DNA of 43,020 nucleotides from an archaeon (GTDB taxonomy: Archaea; Thermoproteota; Thermoprotei_A; Marsarchaeales; Marsarchaeaceae), in assembly GCA_021817005.1 (NCBI GenBank), contig JAKAWJ010000014.1, forward strand, positions 1 to 43,020, given 5' to 3'. The position numbers were made by a program, and so were the translations under genes. Within the stretch, counting starts at the first letter, position 1. Each line of letters starts with the position of its first letter. The notes beneath the pieces are model-generated. The model was not told the origin of the DNA, did no database searches, and saw only the letters and a list, made by a program, of their open reading frames with translations. Shown here piece after piece: positions 18,236-26,624 of this stretch.

Positions 18236-18452
18236 CCGCAGAGCCGCATCGTTGAAACGAGCACGTGTCTGCTTCTGTCTGTAAGGTAGACTAAAGGGCG
18301 CTTGCGCATATGAACCAAGTTTAGTTCTCGATAACCTTCTGGAATACCAGCCGTGGTGCAGGAGTTCGAACACCAGCTTGACATAACCAGGCACCATCGC
18401 AATCACAGTACTCATAAATCTGATCAAGTCAACGAGGCAGGCAGACGCAAAC

Positions 18453-18463
18453 CCTTAAAATAG
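18453..18463 (+). promoter_or_regulatory. TATA-like box for the luciferase-like gene
   Basis: The motif CTTAAAATAG is centred near 18458 and predicts transcription from about 18485, five nucleotides before the TTG start at 18490. The 254-nt gap before it suggests that a separate transcription unit begins here. Confidence 0.5.
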
Positions 18464-18489
18464 CACACAGAAAACTCATCTGATATACA

Positions 18490-19494
18490 TTGCGTGTGGG
18501 ACTGACCATACACTCCGGAGACCATCCACTTAGCGACATACTGGGTTACGTTCAAGAAGCGGAAAAACTGGACTATGATGGGTTCTGGCTGACAGAAGAG
18601 TCAGGGAAGGAAGCATTCTCCCTGCTCGCGCTTAGTGCTGACAGGACTAAGAAGATACGCGTCGGCACAGGGATCGTGAACATTTACTCCAGAACTCCGA
18701 CATTGCTCGCCATGGCAATAGCCACTATCGACAACATCTCAAAGGGGAGGGCGTTCCTAGGACTAGGGACTGGCGGAATAGGCTTTATTGAGAGAGGCCA
18801 TGGTCTCAAAATAGAGGATCCCCTTGGCCGAATGAAAGAATATGTGACCCTAATCAAGCGGCTGCTTAGCGGAGAAAGATTCAGCTATGGCGGGAAATAT
18901 TTCAACTTGAAGGATTTCAAGCTGAGAGAAGAACCCGCTCGAAAAAGTGTGCCAATCTATTTGGCAGGCTTGAACAGGAGGATGCAGCAGCTTGCCGGAG
19001 AAGTTGCTGACGGTGTTATTGTAAACATGCTCACGGACGAGGGAATTAAAGAAATTACCGAAAATCTGAAGATAGGCGCCGAGCGAGCGAACCGCGACAA
19101 GTCGAGTGCCGGAATCTATGCACTTTCGATGACACTTTGCGGCGACACAGACGATGCTATGGAGGCAATGAAGAAGGTGGTAGCATTCTACTGCGCATCT
19201 CCTCACTATCATCACATAATCCAGAGCGTAGGGTATGGAGATGTCGCAAAACAAATCGAAGCTCTATGGAACAAGAATCAGCATTCTGAAGCGCTTAAGC
19301 TTGTGTCTGACGACCTAGTCCAGAAGGTAACACTCAGCGGTTCTCCAAAGGAGGTTCAGAATCGAATAAACCGCTACATTACGGCCGGAGTCTACCCCAT
19401 TGTCTACCCGATCATTAGGAAGGAAAGCGCAAGAGACGATGTTCTTTACGCCATGCGGGCAGCTGTAGGTAATCCCAAAGTCGGGAATTCCTAG
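18490..19494 (+). CDS. Luciferase-like (LLM class) flavin/F420-dependent oxidoreductase
   Basis: TIM-barrel enzyme of the bacterial luciferase-like family, 334 residues from a TTG. In archaea these enzymes usually use coenzyme F420 (as in methylenetetrahydromethanopterin reductase); others use reduced FMN for monooxygenation. Typical blocks are YDGFWLTEES, GTGIVNIYSRTPTLLAMA, FLGLGTGG and VPIYLAGLNRRM. The sequence does not tell F420 from FMN. It lies between the carboxylase operon and the molybdenum hydroxylase, so it may supply a redox step in the same pathway. Confidence 0.88.
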   Translation: MRVGLTIHSGDHPLSDILGYVQEAEKLDYDGFWLTEESGKEAFSLLALSADRTKKIRVGTGIVNIYSRTPTLLAMAIATIDNISKGRAFLGLGTGGIGFIERGHGLKIEDPLGRMKEYVTLIKRLLSGERFSYGGKYFNLKDFKLREEPARKSVPIYLAGLNRRMQQLAGEVADGVIVNMLTDEGIKEITENLKIGAERANRDKSSAGIYALSMTLCGDTDDAMEAMKKVVAFYCASPHYHHIIQSVGYGDVAKQIEALWNKNQHSEALKLVSDDLVQKVTLSGSPKEVQNRINRYITAGVYPIVYPIIRKESARDDVLYAMRAAVGNPKVGNS

Positions 19495-19572
19495 CGGCAG
19501 TTGGTAGGACGTGGCTAATGACAGTGCCGCGCGAGATGGAAGAACCTTTGGCAGGCGGTTCGTAGATAAGTA

Positions 19573-22056
19573 ATGACTATCCAGTCGTCACAGGAGAAGC
19601 GCACCGAGCAAACGTATGTTGGCGTGGCCTATCCCAGACTAGAAGATTTACGACTGACCACGGGAAAGGCAAAGTTTCTGGATGACCTTTCAGTACCACC
19701 CGGAACGCACTATGCGGTGATTCTGAGGAGCCCTTATGCACATGCGAAGATCAAACGGATAGACGCCGAGGATGCCATAAAGGTTCCCGGGGTCAGAGCT
19801 GTGTTGACCGCGGTTGAACTCCTATCAGTAATGGATCCTCTGCCCTTGGCACTCCGCAGCCCGATTCGATATTATCCGATTGCGACCGACCGGGCAAGAT
19901 ATGCTGGCGAACCCGTTGCAGTAGTGATTGCAAGAACCAGAGCTATAGCCGAAGACGCAGCCTCCAAGGTAAACGTAGACTACGAACCGCTGGAAGTTGT
20001 TGCAGATATTGAGAAAGCATTGGCTCAAGGGGCACCAAATGTGCATGAAGCCGTTGGCAGCAACACGGTCTGGAAGAAAACTTTCAGTTACGGGGATGTG
20101 GGCAATGCCTTCGAGCAAGCCGTTAAAGTGGTATCCGTTGACGTAAGAGTGAACGGCTACACGGTGCCCCCTATGGAAACCTTTGGTGTTGTGGCCGAGT
20201 ATGACAGGGGTTCGGATGTGCTTACCGAGTGGTGCAATTTCATAGGTCCCTTTACAATGGCCTATGTAGTCGCGAAGGCTCTGCGCCTGAGCCAAGACCG
20301 ATTCCGTGTGATTGTTCCAGGCGACATCGGCGGCTCTTTCGGGACCAAGCTTGCAGTTTATCCATACATGGCACTTATCGGTGCATGCTCAATATTTACG
20401 GGCGTGCCCGTAAAGTGGATCGAAACAAGAATGGAGCACTTCGTTGGCAGCACACGGGCCGCCACTAGGCTTTCGCATCTAGAGATGGCGCTCTCTGCAG
20501 ACGGAGAGTTCTTGGGCTTGAAGGCTCGGATAACGGACGACATTGGAGCTTATCCCAGATCTCCCGAGCCAGGTCACCTGCTGAAATCGGTTAGCAACTT
20601 TACCGGACCATACAAGATAGCCAACTTGGAGATATCAGGGGAGTATGTTACTACGAACACACTTCCGACGAGCCCAATCCGCGCTTTCGGGAGGCCTCAT
20701 CTTTGCATTCCCCTAGAGAAACTGGTGGATAAGTGTGCAAAGATAACGGGTACTGACCCTCTGGAATTGAGGAAGAGAAACTTCATCCAGCCAAGAGACT
20801 TCCCATACACAACGGCTTCTGGTGGAGTCTACGATAGCGGGGACTATGGGGCCGCAATTGAGAAGCTAAAGCAGATATTCGATCTGGACGGTGCAAGGGC
20901 GGATATACTCGAAAAAAGGCGGGAAGGGCGCCTTGTCGGCCTTGGCTTCGCCGTCGGTATTGAGCCATCAGTATCTAATATGGCCTATCTCGATTTGGCC
21001 ATTCCGGAGGAGGAACGCCAGAAAGCGACATTCATGCCGCATAGCGGCGGACAACACTCGGCGACCTTGAAGATTGAGCCTGACGGGCACATCGTGGCCC
21101 GTCTGGACAGCTGCCCGCAGGGGCAGGGTCACGAAACCGTCGCGGCTCAGCTTGTAGCCAGCGTCCTCGGTGTCAATCCGGAAGACGTTAGGGTGCTCAC
21201 CGGTGTCGACACATTTAACGTCTCTTGGTCAATATCGTCCGGTACATATGCCTCCAGATTCGGCTCGCTCGGCATCAGTGCTGTCTATAGTGCTGCACTA
21301 GATATGAGGAAGAAGCTTACTGAAGCCGCTTCGAAACTTCTTGGCGTAAGCGCCGATGATATAGTAATGGAAAACGGAGTGCTCTTCTCAAAATCAAGAA
21401 GGGACCTAAAAATCTCAAGTAAGAGACTTGTTGGAACCGTCTACTGGAACCCGGGGAGTGATGCGTTGAAAGGCGGAGACCACACACTCTCAGTGACACG
21501 GACTTTCAACGTTGAGACGCTCGGCCCGGCAACTCTCGACAACAAGGTCAATGCTTCGGCGACTTATGGCTTCATTGGCACTGCAGCCGCAGTAGAGGTT
21601 GACCGTGACACGGGAAGTGTGAGCATCTTGAAGTATGCAAGCGTTCACGACTCAGGAGGCTCAGTCAACCCGGGCATTGTCGAGCAGCTCTGCGTGGGAG
21701 CTGCAAATCAAGCAGCGTCGCACGCACTGCATCAAGAACTAATCCACGATGACAGGGGTCAACCGCTTAATATCACATTCGGGGATTACTACGTCAGGAC
21801 GGCTGAAGATTTTTTCACACCTATCTTTGGCTCGGCGGCAAAGAAGTCTCCTTTCACCCCGCTCGGCACCAAAGGCGTGAGCGAAGGAGACAACATGACA
21901 GGACCAGCGGCTCTTCTAATCGCAATACAAGACGCGCTGTATGAATACAACGCGGACATAGATACAGTGCCGTTCACGGCCGAACGGATATGGTCACGCT
22001 TCTTATCAAAGAACAATTTGGGAGAGAGCGCAAGCAGCCGCTCTGACGTTGCCTAG
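19573..22056 (+). CDS. Molybdenum hydroxylase large subunit (xanthine dehydrogenase/CoxL family)
   Basis: Catalytic, molybdopterin-binding subunit of a three-part hydroxylase that adds oxygen from water to a heteroaromatic ring, aldehyde or similar carbon. It has 827 residues. The N-terminal Ald_Xan_dh domain is near residues 20-135. The molybdopterin domains contain GGSFGTK, QGQGHE and the catalytic Glu in TKGVSEGD. The loop usually reading RGAGRPE reads RAFGRPH here, with Glu replaced by His. It lacks the AYxCSFR loop of form I CO dehydrogenase, so the substrate is probably organic. The FAD and iron-sulfur genes follow directly (L-M-S order). Confidence 0.93.
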   Translation: MTIQSSQEKRTEQTYVGVAYPRLEDLRLTTGKAKFLDDLSVPPGTHYAVILRSPYAHAKIKRIDAEDAIKVPGVRAVLTAVELLSVMDPLPLALRSPIRYYPIATDRARYAGEPVAVVIARTRAIAEDAASKVNVDYEPLEVVADIEKALAQGAPNVHEAVGSNTVWKKTFSYGDVGNAFEQAVKVVSVDVRVNGYTVPPMETFGVVAEYDRGSDVLTEWCNFIGPFTMAYVVAKALRLSQDRFRVIVPGDIGGSFGTKLAVYPYMALIGACSIFTGVPVKWIETRMEHFVGSTRAATRLSHLEMALSADGEFLGLKARITDDIGAYPRSPEPGHLLKSVSNFTGPYKIANLEISGEYVTTNTLPTSPIRAFGRPHLCIPLEKLVDKCAKITGTDPLELRKRNFIQPRDFPYTTASGGVYDSGDYGAAIEKLKQIFDLDGARADILEKRREGRLVGLGFAVGIEPSVSNMAYLDLAIPEEERQKATFMPHSGGQHSATLKIEPDGHIVARLDSCPQGQGHETVAAQLVASVLGVNPEDVRVLTGVDTFNVSWSISSGTYASRFGSLGISAVYSAALDMRKKLTEAASKLLGVSADDIVMENGVLFSKSRRDLKISSKRLVGTVYWNPGSDALKGGDHTLSVTRTFNVETLGPATLDNKVNASATYGFIGTAAAVEVDRDTGSVSILKYASVHDSGGSVNPGIVEQLCVGAANQAASHALHQELIHDDRGQPLNITFGDYYVRTAEDFFTPIFGSAAKKSPFTPLGTKGVSEGDNMTGPAALLIAIQDALYEYNADIDTVPFTAERIWSRFLSKNNLGESASSRSDVA

Positions 22057-22066
22057 GGGTGTCACT

Positions 22067-22954
22067 TTGTATACACTTACTCCACCAAAATTCGATTACA
22101 AAAGGGCAAGTAGCGTTGAAGAGGCCTGCAAGCTGCTCGCAACCACGGACGGCGCCAAAGTAATAGCGGGCGGTCAGAGCCTGCTGGTCGCAATGCGGCT
22201 AAGACTCGCGAGCCCCGCCGTATTAGTAGATATTGGCCACATCAGCGATTTGGGGAACATATCTGAAGAAGGCATGGGGTTGAATATTGGCGCAACATGC
22301 ACCCACTCAAAGCTAGCGAGGTCGAAAGAGGTGATGGAGAGGTTCCCCATTCTTTGCGAGGCCGCAGCGCGTGTTGGAGATGAGCAGGTCAGGAACAGAG
22401 GCACTATCGGCGGGAGCATTTCGCATGCAGACCCGGCAGGTAACTATGCACCAGTCCTTACCGCACTCAACGCGAAGTTTGCCGTGGTATCAGCATCGAA
22501 CAGGCGGACAATAGCGGCCTCAAATTTCTTTGAGGGACCTTATACGACTGTTCTTAATGGAGACGAACTCGTGGAAAAGGTGGTCCTGGAAAAGAAGCTT
22601 AGCTCGGGAACGAAGGAAGGCCATTCATTTATGAAGTTCAGCACGATGCCGCAGGAGTTTGCTACTGTCAACGTCGCATCTGTCGTCGCGATTAAGGATG
22701 GCAAATTTGAAGAGGTTACCGTGGCTCTGGGCGCGCTCCTGCCCAAACCCAGAATTATGCCGGAATTGGGCGAAAGTCTCATTGGAAAGGCAACCACTGC
22801 CGAAAACATTCGACAAGCTTCTCAAAAGCTCCAGCTCGGTTCCGAGATCATCTCTGACTACAAGGCAAGTGCACAATATCGCACGCATATAGCGAAAGTA
22901 CTGGTAGCGCGCTCGCTACTCACGGCGGTCAACAGGGCAACTGGAGCCGAATAG
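22067..22954 (+). CDS. Molybdenum hydroxylase FAD-binding subunit (CoxM family)
   Basis: Medium subunit carrying FAD, which passes electrons from the iron-sulfur subunit to an acceptor. I choose the TTG at 22067, which follows AGGGGTG and places PPKFDY near the N-terminus as in relatives; a TTG at 22049 overlaps the large-subunit gene. It has 295 residues. The FAD motifs AGGQSLL (near 34-40) and TIGGSISHADPAGNYAP (near 115-131) are intact. There is no inserted cysteine cluster of the kind found in the 4-hydroxybenzoyl-CoA reductase medium subunit. The small-subunit gene begins 2 nt after its stop. Confidence 0.92.
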   Translation: MYTLTPPKFDYKRASSVEEACKLLATTDGAKVIAGGQSLLVAMRLRLASPAVLVDIGHISDLGNISEEGMGLNIGATCTHSKLARSKEVMERFPILCEAAARVGDEQVRNRGTIGGSISHADPAGNYAPVLTALNAKFAVVSASNRRTIAASNFFEGPYTTVLNGDELVEKVVLEKKLSSGTKEGHSFMKFSTMPQEFATVNVASVVAIKDGKFEEVTVALGALLPKPRIMPELGESLIGKATTAENIRQASQKLQLGSEIISDYKASAQYRTHIAKVLVARSLLTAVNRATGAE

Positions 22955-22956
22955 GG

Positions 22957-23478
22957 ATGAATCGTTCGATTGACATTAAGATAAACGGAAAGAACTATTC
23001 TGACGTTGTGGAAGACAGACTGCTGCTAGTAAACTACATCCGCGACGTGGCCGGGCTAACTGGAACTCATATGGGATGCGATACTGGCCACTGCGGGGCG
23101 TGCACGATAGTCATGAACGGCGAGGCCGTAAAGTCCTGTCTCATTCTCGCCGTCCAAGCGGAAGGCGCATCAGTCGAGACTGTAGAGGGGTTGGCGAGCG
23201 AGACTGGTCTGCACCCTCTCCAAGTGAGCTTCCGCAGGAACTTCGCGGTTCAATGCGGATTCTGCACTGCTGGTATCCTTATGTCAGCCCTCGCACTCCT
23301 AAGGAATAACCCTGAACCTAGCCCCGAGGACATTTCGAAGGCTCTTACTGGGAATATCTGCAGATGTGAAGGCTATCCCAATATTGTGAAGGCAATCGAA
23401 GAAGCCTCCTTGGTCATAAGGGCCTCCAAAGATCTCGGCAGAGAGCCCCGCGGAAAGGAAAACGAGAAAGAAGGATAG
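22957..23478 (+). CDS. Molybdenum hydroxylase iron-sulfur subunit (CoxS family)
   Basis: Small subunit with two [2Fe-2S] clusters that carries electrons from molybdenum to FAD. The plant-ferredoxin-type cluster uses Cys41, Cys46, Cys49 and Cys61. The second uses Cys100, Cys103, Cys135 and Cys137 (QCGFC and ICRC). All eight are present. It has 173 residues with an ATG start; the Lys/Glu-rich tail after about residue 155 is not part of the conserved fold. It is the last gene of the plus-strand run, and more than 1.2 kb without a clear gene follows. Confidence 0.95.
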   Translation: MNRSIDIKINGKNYSDVVEDRLLLVNYIRDVAGLTGTHMGCDTGHCGACTIVMNGEAVKSCLILAVQAEGASVETVEGLASETGLHPLQVSFRRNFAVQCGFCTAGILMSALALLRNNPEPSPEDISKALTGNICRCEGYPNIVKAIEEASLVIRASKDLGREPRGKENEKEG

Positions 23479-24741
23479 GTTCCGGAGCCCAAAGGCAAAA
23501 ACTTTAAGCTTGAACGGCGTGGCCCCCCGCCTGACAGAGAGGAATGCTACCCGCCCCTTACAACTTTCAATTCCGAGCCACTCGATAATTCTAGTTTTCC
23601 GAGTGCGCTCAGAGACTTAGCTAGGTCCCAGACAGTCCCAGAGGGACGTTTCGACGGCCTAACGAACAGACAGCTTCTTGCTCTCGAGCCTTACTCCCAC
23701 AGACGTGGATCGTTCCTCCATATGTCAATCGGTATCTTCTCCTACCAACGCCTAAAGCCTTGCAAGAGGGCGGCCAACCATTCCACCCAGAAAATATCTT
23801 TATTCTAGAGGGACAAAGGTCCACCTCCGTATATCTAAAGTTCATTTGCCTTTACATCGTCAGGTCGAACTTTCTGATAAGTACAGGCGAGCGTTTTTGC
23901 AGAGACTCAGTCAACCGACTCTCTTAAGCAAAAATTTTGCAAGCTTCCCCACTGCATTGCACTGCACTTCATGCGGGGTCCCACGGTCCTTTTTTCTCTC
24001 TGGCATCCCTCACTCGACTATATCTAGCGTCCTGCATATTACCGCGAGATTCCGGCCCGTGTTCCCTTGCGTTTTTTCCGCCCCAGCGCAGTCTGTTTTC
24101 CGAAACCGATTCTAACTTTAACCAAACAATGATGTTCATCCGGCCGGTTGTAAACTAAGACTCTGCAGTGACAATTAATAGTCCATTATCACAACGATTC
24201 CTTTGACGATAAACATAATTTCGACTCTTGCGTACAATGCACAGATGTCCTAATTCAATCGTTCGCGTTTAATTCGGGTGCGGCGTTCTCGAGAGTCGGG
24301 CCTGAACTCTTGGGATCATCCTCTACCAAGTCCTCGTTGTTCCTCCTAAGAGATTCAAGCATCTATTGCAGATCCTTTGCCTCTGGGAATAGCCAATCGC
24401 CAAGGACTTCCGCGCATCGCGCTTTGCGCGCCTCCGTATCAACAGCTTGCTCGTTTGAAAGCGCTTCAGAACGAGGTCGGCGCCCGTTCTATTATTGCCT
24501 TGCATTTATCCATCCTTGTTGAAGGATTGCTAGAAACTACGACTGATTCCGATTGATTTGCTTAACCGATTCTCTTGTATTTTTGAACAATGAGAAAAGG
24601 TAGGCACGGGTTTCGAGGAGCAGCTACCCGCAATACGCAAGGAATATTGGCAACAAACGCACCTGAAAAACGGGAATGACACTCGTCCGCCCATCTTAAC
24701 GAATGCCGCAATACTTTTCTCTTTTACCCTTCAGATTATGT
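23479..24741. other. Gene-poor 1.26 kb stretch
   Basis: I find no recognisable gene here. The longest open frames (for example 23621-23845 on the minus strand, 74 codons) match no family I know. The stretch has A/T-rich patches, including the near-palindrome AAGCAAAAATTTTGC (23925-23939). It separates the plus-strand run from the convergent minus-strand CoA-transferase, so both transcripts must end inside it. Heavily decayed genes are possible but cannot be shown by eye. Confidence 0.5.
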
Positions 24742-25920
24742 TCAGACTACCCCTTCCGACCGGAGCGTCGCTACCTCGTTCTCACTGTAGCCCAGCACCT
24801 GAGTTAGAATCGCTTGCGTGTCAGCCCCGAGCTGGGGGCCCAATGAATCGATTGAGCCAGGCGTTTCGGACATCTTGAATACCGAGCCCACATATGGCAC
24901 ATCACCATAGACCTGCGAATTCATAGTACCTAGCATCTGCCTCGCCTTTAGATGTTCATCATCGATCACTTCTGATACCTTCTTGACTGGGCATGATGCC
25001 CCGCCAGCGGAAGTGACAATGCGTACCACTTCCTCCGTCTTCAGCCCTTTTGCCCACCCAGAAACCAGCTCGTCGACTTGGTCGTAGTTCTTCACGCGCA
25101 ACTCGACGTTTTTCAGGGCCTTGTCTTTCGTCGCGCTTTCCTTTCCTATCGCCTTGAGGAATGCCTCCCACCGACTATCCTCGTCAATCGCAACTACTGC
25201 GTACCCGTCTAGCGTTGGATACACACTGAAGGGTGCAAACGCTAACCGGCGGTTGCCGGAACGGTAACGCATTCCGCATAAATACTGCCCGATAAGATGC
25301 TGGACGTATACCATCCCAACGTCCTGCAGGCTGATATCAATGAACTGTCCCTGACCAGTCCTTTCTCTGTTGATAACGGCCGCAAGTGCAGCAGTTGCAG
25401 CCATCATCGCCGCAGAGTAGTCGAGTGTCATGCTGTTGATTTTCGGAACCCCGGAAGGGTCTCCGTTTGCATCCGCCAGGCCAGACATGGCCTGTGCGAG
25501 CATATCATAACCCGCATAGGAACTGTGCTTGCCCGAATAACCAAATCCAGTTATACTGACGTAAATCAGTCCTTTATTCTTCTTTTTTAGTACCTCATAA
25601 CCTAGGCCAAGCCGCTCCATGACACCCGGGCGATAGTTGACCACCAATATGTCGGATTTTTCCGCGAGGTCAATGAATACTTTTTGACCGCGTTCGTCCT
25701 TAAGGTTCAGTGCGATGCTCTTCTTATTCGCATTGCTGTAGAGGTAGAGGAGCGGGGCTCCGTTGTAGAAGGGCGGACTTCTGCGGCTAGCTTCCCCTGA
25801 AAGCGGCTCGACTTTTATCACGTCTGCCCCAAGTTCTCCAAGCAATCTTCCGCAGTAAGGACCTGCAATCTGCACTGTACTCTCTAGGACTCTTAGTCCC
25901 TCCAGAGCTCCCTTTATCAT
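24742..25920 (-). CDS. CaiB/BaiF family (class III) CoA-transferase
   Basis: Family III CoA-transferase, which moves CoA between carboxylic acids through an aspartyl-CoA thioester. It has 392 residues from an ATG. Family blocks are LEGLRVLE, GPYCGRLLGELGADVIKVEP near the N-terminus, NYRPGVMERLGLGYE, GYDMLAQAMSGL and TGQGQFIDISL. The catalytic aspartate is probably Asp167 (TLDYSAAM). A TATA-like TATAAG (minus strand, near 25953-25961) would give a leader of about 10 nt. With the PaaK-like ligase and MaoC proteins nearby it suggests that acyl-CoA intermediates larger than acetoacetyl-CoA are processed. The donor and acceptor acids are unknown. Confidence 0.92.
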   Translation of the reverse strand: MIKGALEGLRVLESTVQIAGPYCGRLLGELGADVIKVEPLSGEASRRSPPFYNGAPLLYLYSNANKKSIALNLKDERGQKVFIDLAEKSDILVVNYRPGVMERLGLGYEVLKKKNKGLIYVSITGFGYSGKHSSYAGYDMLAQAMSGLADANGDPSGVPKINSMTLDYSAAMMAATAALAAVINRERTGQGQFIDISLQDVGMVYVQHLIGQYLCGMRYRSGNRRLAFAPFSVYPTLDGYAVVAIDEDSRWEAFLKAIGKESATKDKALKNVELRVKNYDQVDELVSGWAKGLKTEEVVRIVTSAGGASCPVKKVSEVIDDEHLKARQMLGTMNSQVYGDVPYVGSVFKMSETPGSIDSLGPQLGADTQAILTQVLGYSENEVATLRSEGVV

Positions 25921-26080
25921 ACCTATCTACTAAATTCCTGTCTTGCCGGAGATTCTTATACGTTCCTGAGCTAGGACCGTGTTAGCAGCAGTAGTCCTTG
26001 GCTCCGTCTGCCCGGCCAAAAATCTGGCCAAGGCCCTACGAGCAATAAGACCCTAAAAACTTGTCCGGCGGGTCCCAGAA

Positions 26081-26512
26081 CTATCTTTTATTTACCATGA
26101 TTGCATGATCGATTTCCATTACCTTCTCATTTGATTGATTGAGCACTTCGGTATGAAGCACTACGATTCCCCGAGTTCCCTTGTCCATTTTTTTCTTGAC
26201 TGATACACGACAGCTCAAAGTGTCGCCTATTTTTACGGCCTTTTGCGCCGTCAACGTGGCATTTAACAATGCCACAAAACCCCCTTCGAACGGAGAACTT
26301 GAAAGCTGGTAAATTAATCCAGTTGCAATCGATGCTGTAAGAAAACCGGGAGCAATTCTTCCACCGAACTGCGTACTCTTTGCGAATTGCTCATTAAGAA
26401 ATGCGGAATTCAGTGCACCTGTCATTGTCGCAAATAATACGATATCGGTTTCCGTCACTGTTCTTCCTTTGGTCTCGCCGTGGTAATCCGGGCCAAAATC
26501 TTCGTAGTACAT
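26081..26512 (-). CDS. MaoC-fold (hot-dog) protein lacking the hydratase Asp/His
   Basis: Single hot-dog domain, 143 residues, of the MaoC/R-specific enoyl-CoA hydratase family. The family active site reads TGDxNPxH, where Asp and His activate water. Here it reads TGALNSAF (residues 31-38), so both catalytic residues are replaced (Ala33, Phe38). The rest (GGRIAPGFLTASIATGL and the strand GDTLSCRV) is well kept, so this is not simple decay. It may bind acyl-CoA without hydrating it, partner the second MaoC protein (31684-32157) in a heteromer, or have another activity such as a thioesterase. It follows the CaiB gene's orientation and is divergent from the thiolase gene. Confidence 0.85.
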   Translation of the reverse strand: MYYEDFGPDYHGETKGRTVTETDIVLFATMTGALNSAFLNEQFAKSTQFGGRIAPGFLTASIATGLIYQLSSSPFEGGFVALLNATLTAQKAVKIGDTLSCRVSVKKKMDKGTRGIVVLHTEVLNQSNEKVMEIDHAIMVNKR

Positions 26513-26624
26513 CTTGCATCGAGTGGGGTATCAGACCTAACAATATGTGTGTATCGTTATTCATGTTCCGGAGAGGCGTTCGCGGTGTTAATATCTTAGG
26601 CACATCTAGCCGCGGTGAAGACGC

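Noticed and set aside
18300..18430. tRNA suggested by a TTCGAA motif near 18365
   Set aside because: The flanking bases do not pair as a T-stem, and no acceptor or anticodon arm is present.
22067..22954. 4-hydroxybenzoyl-CoA reductase medium subunit
   Set aside because: It has no extra cysteine-containing insert for the additional [4Fe-4S] cluster, and the length is that of an ordinary FAD subunit.
19573..23478. Carbon monoxide dehydrogenase (form I)
   Set aside because: The active-site loop AYxCSFR is absent; the region reads SPIRAFGRPH. A substrate other than CO is more likely.
23621..23845. Minus-strand 74-codon open frame in the gene-poor gap
   Set aside because: Cys/Arg/Gly-rich with no start context and no recognised family; it may be chance.
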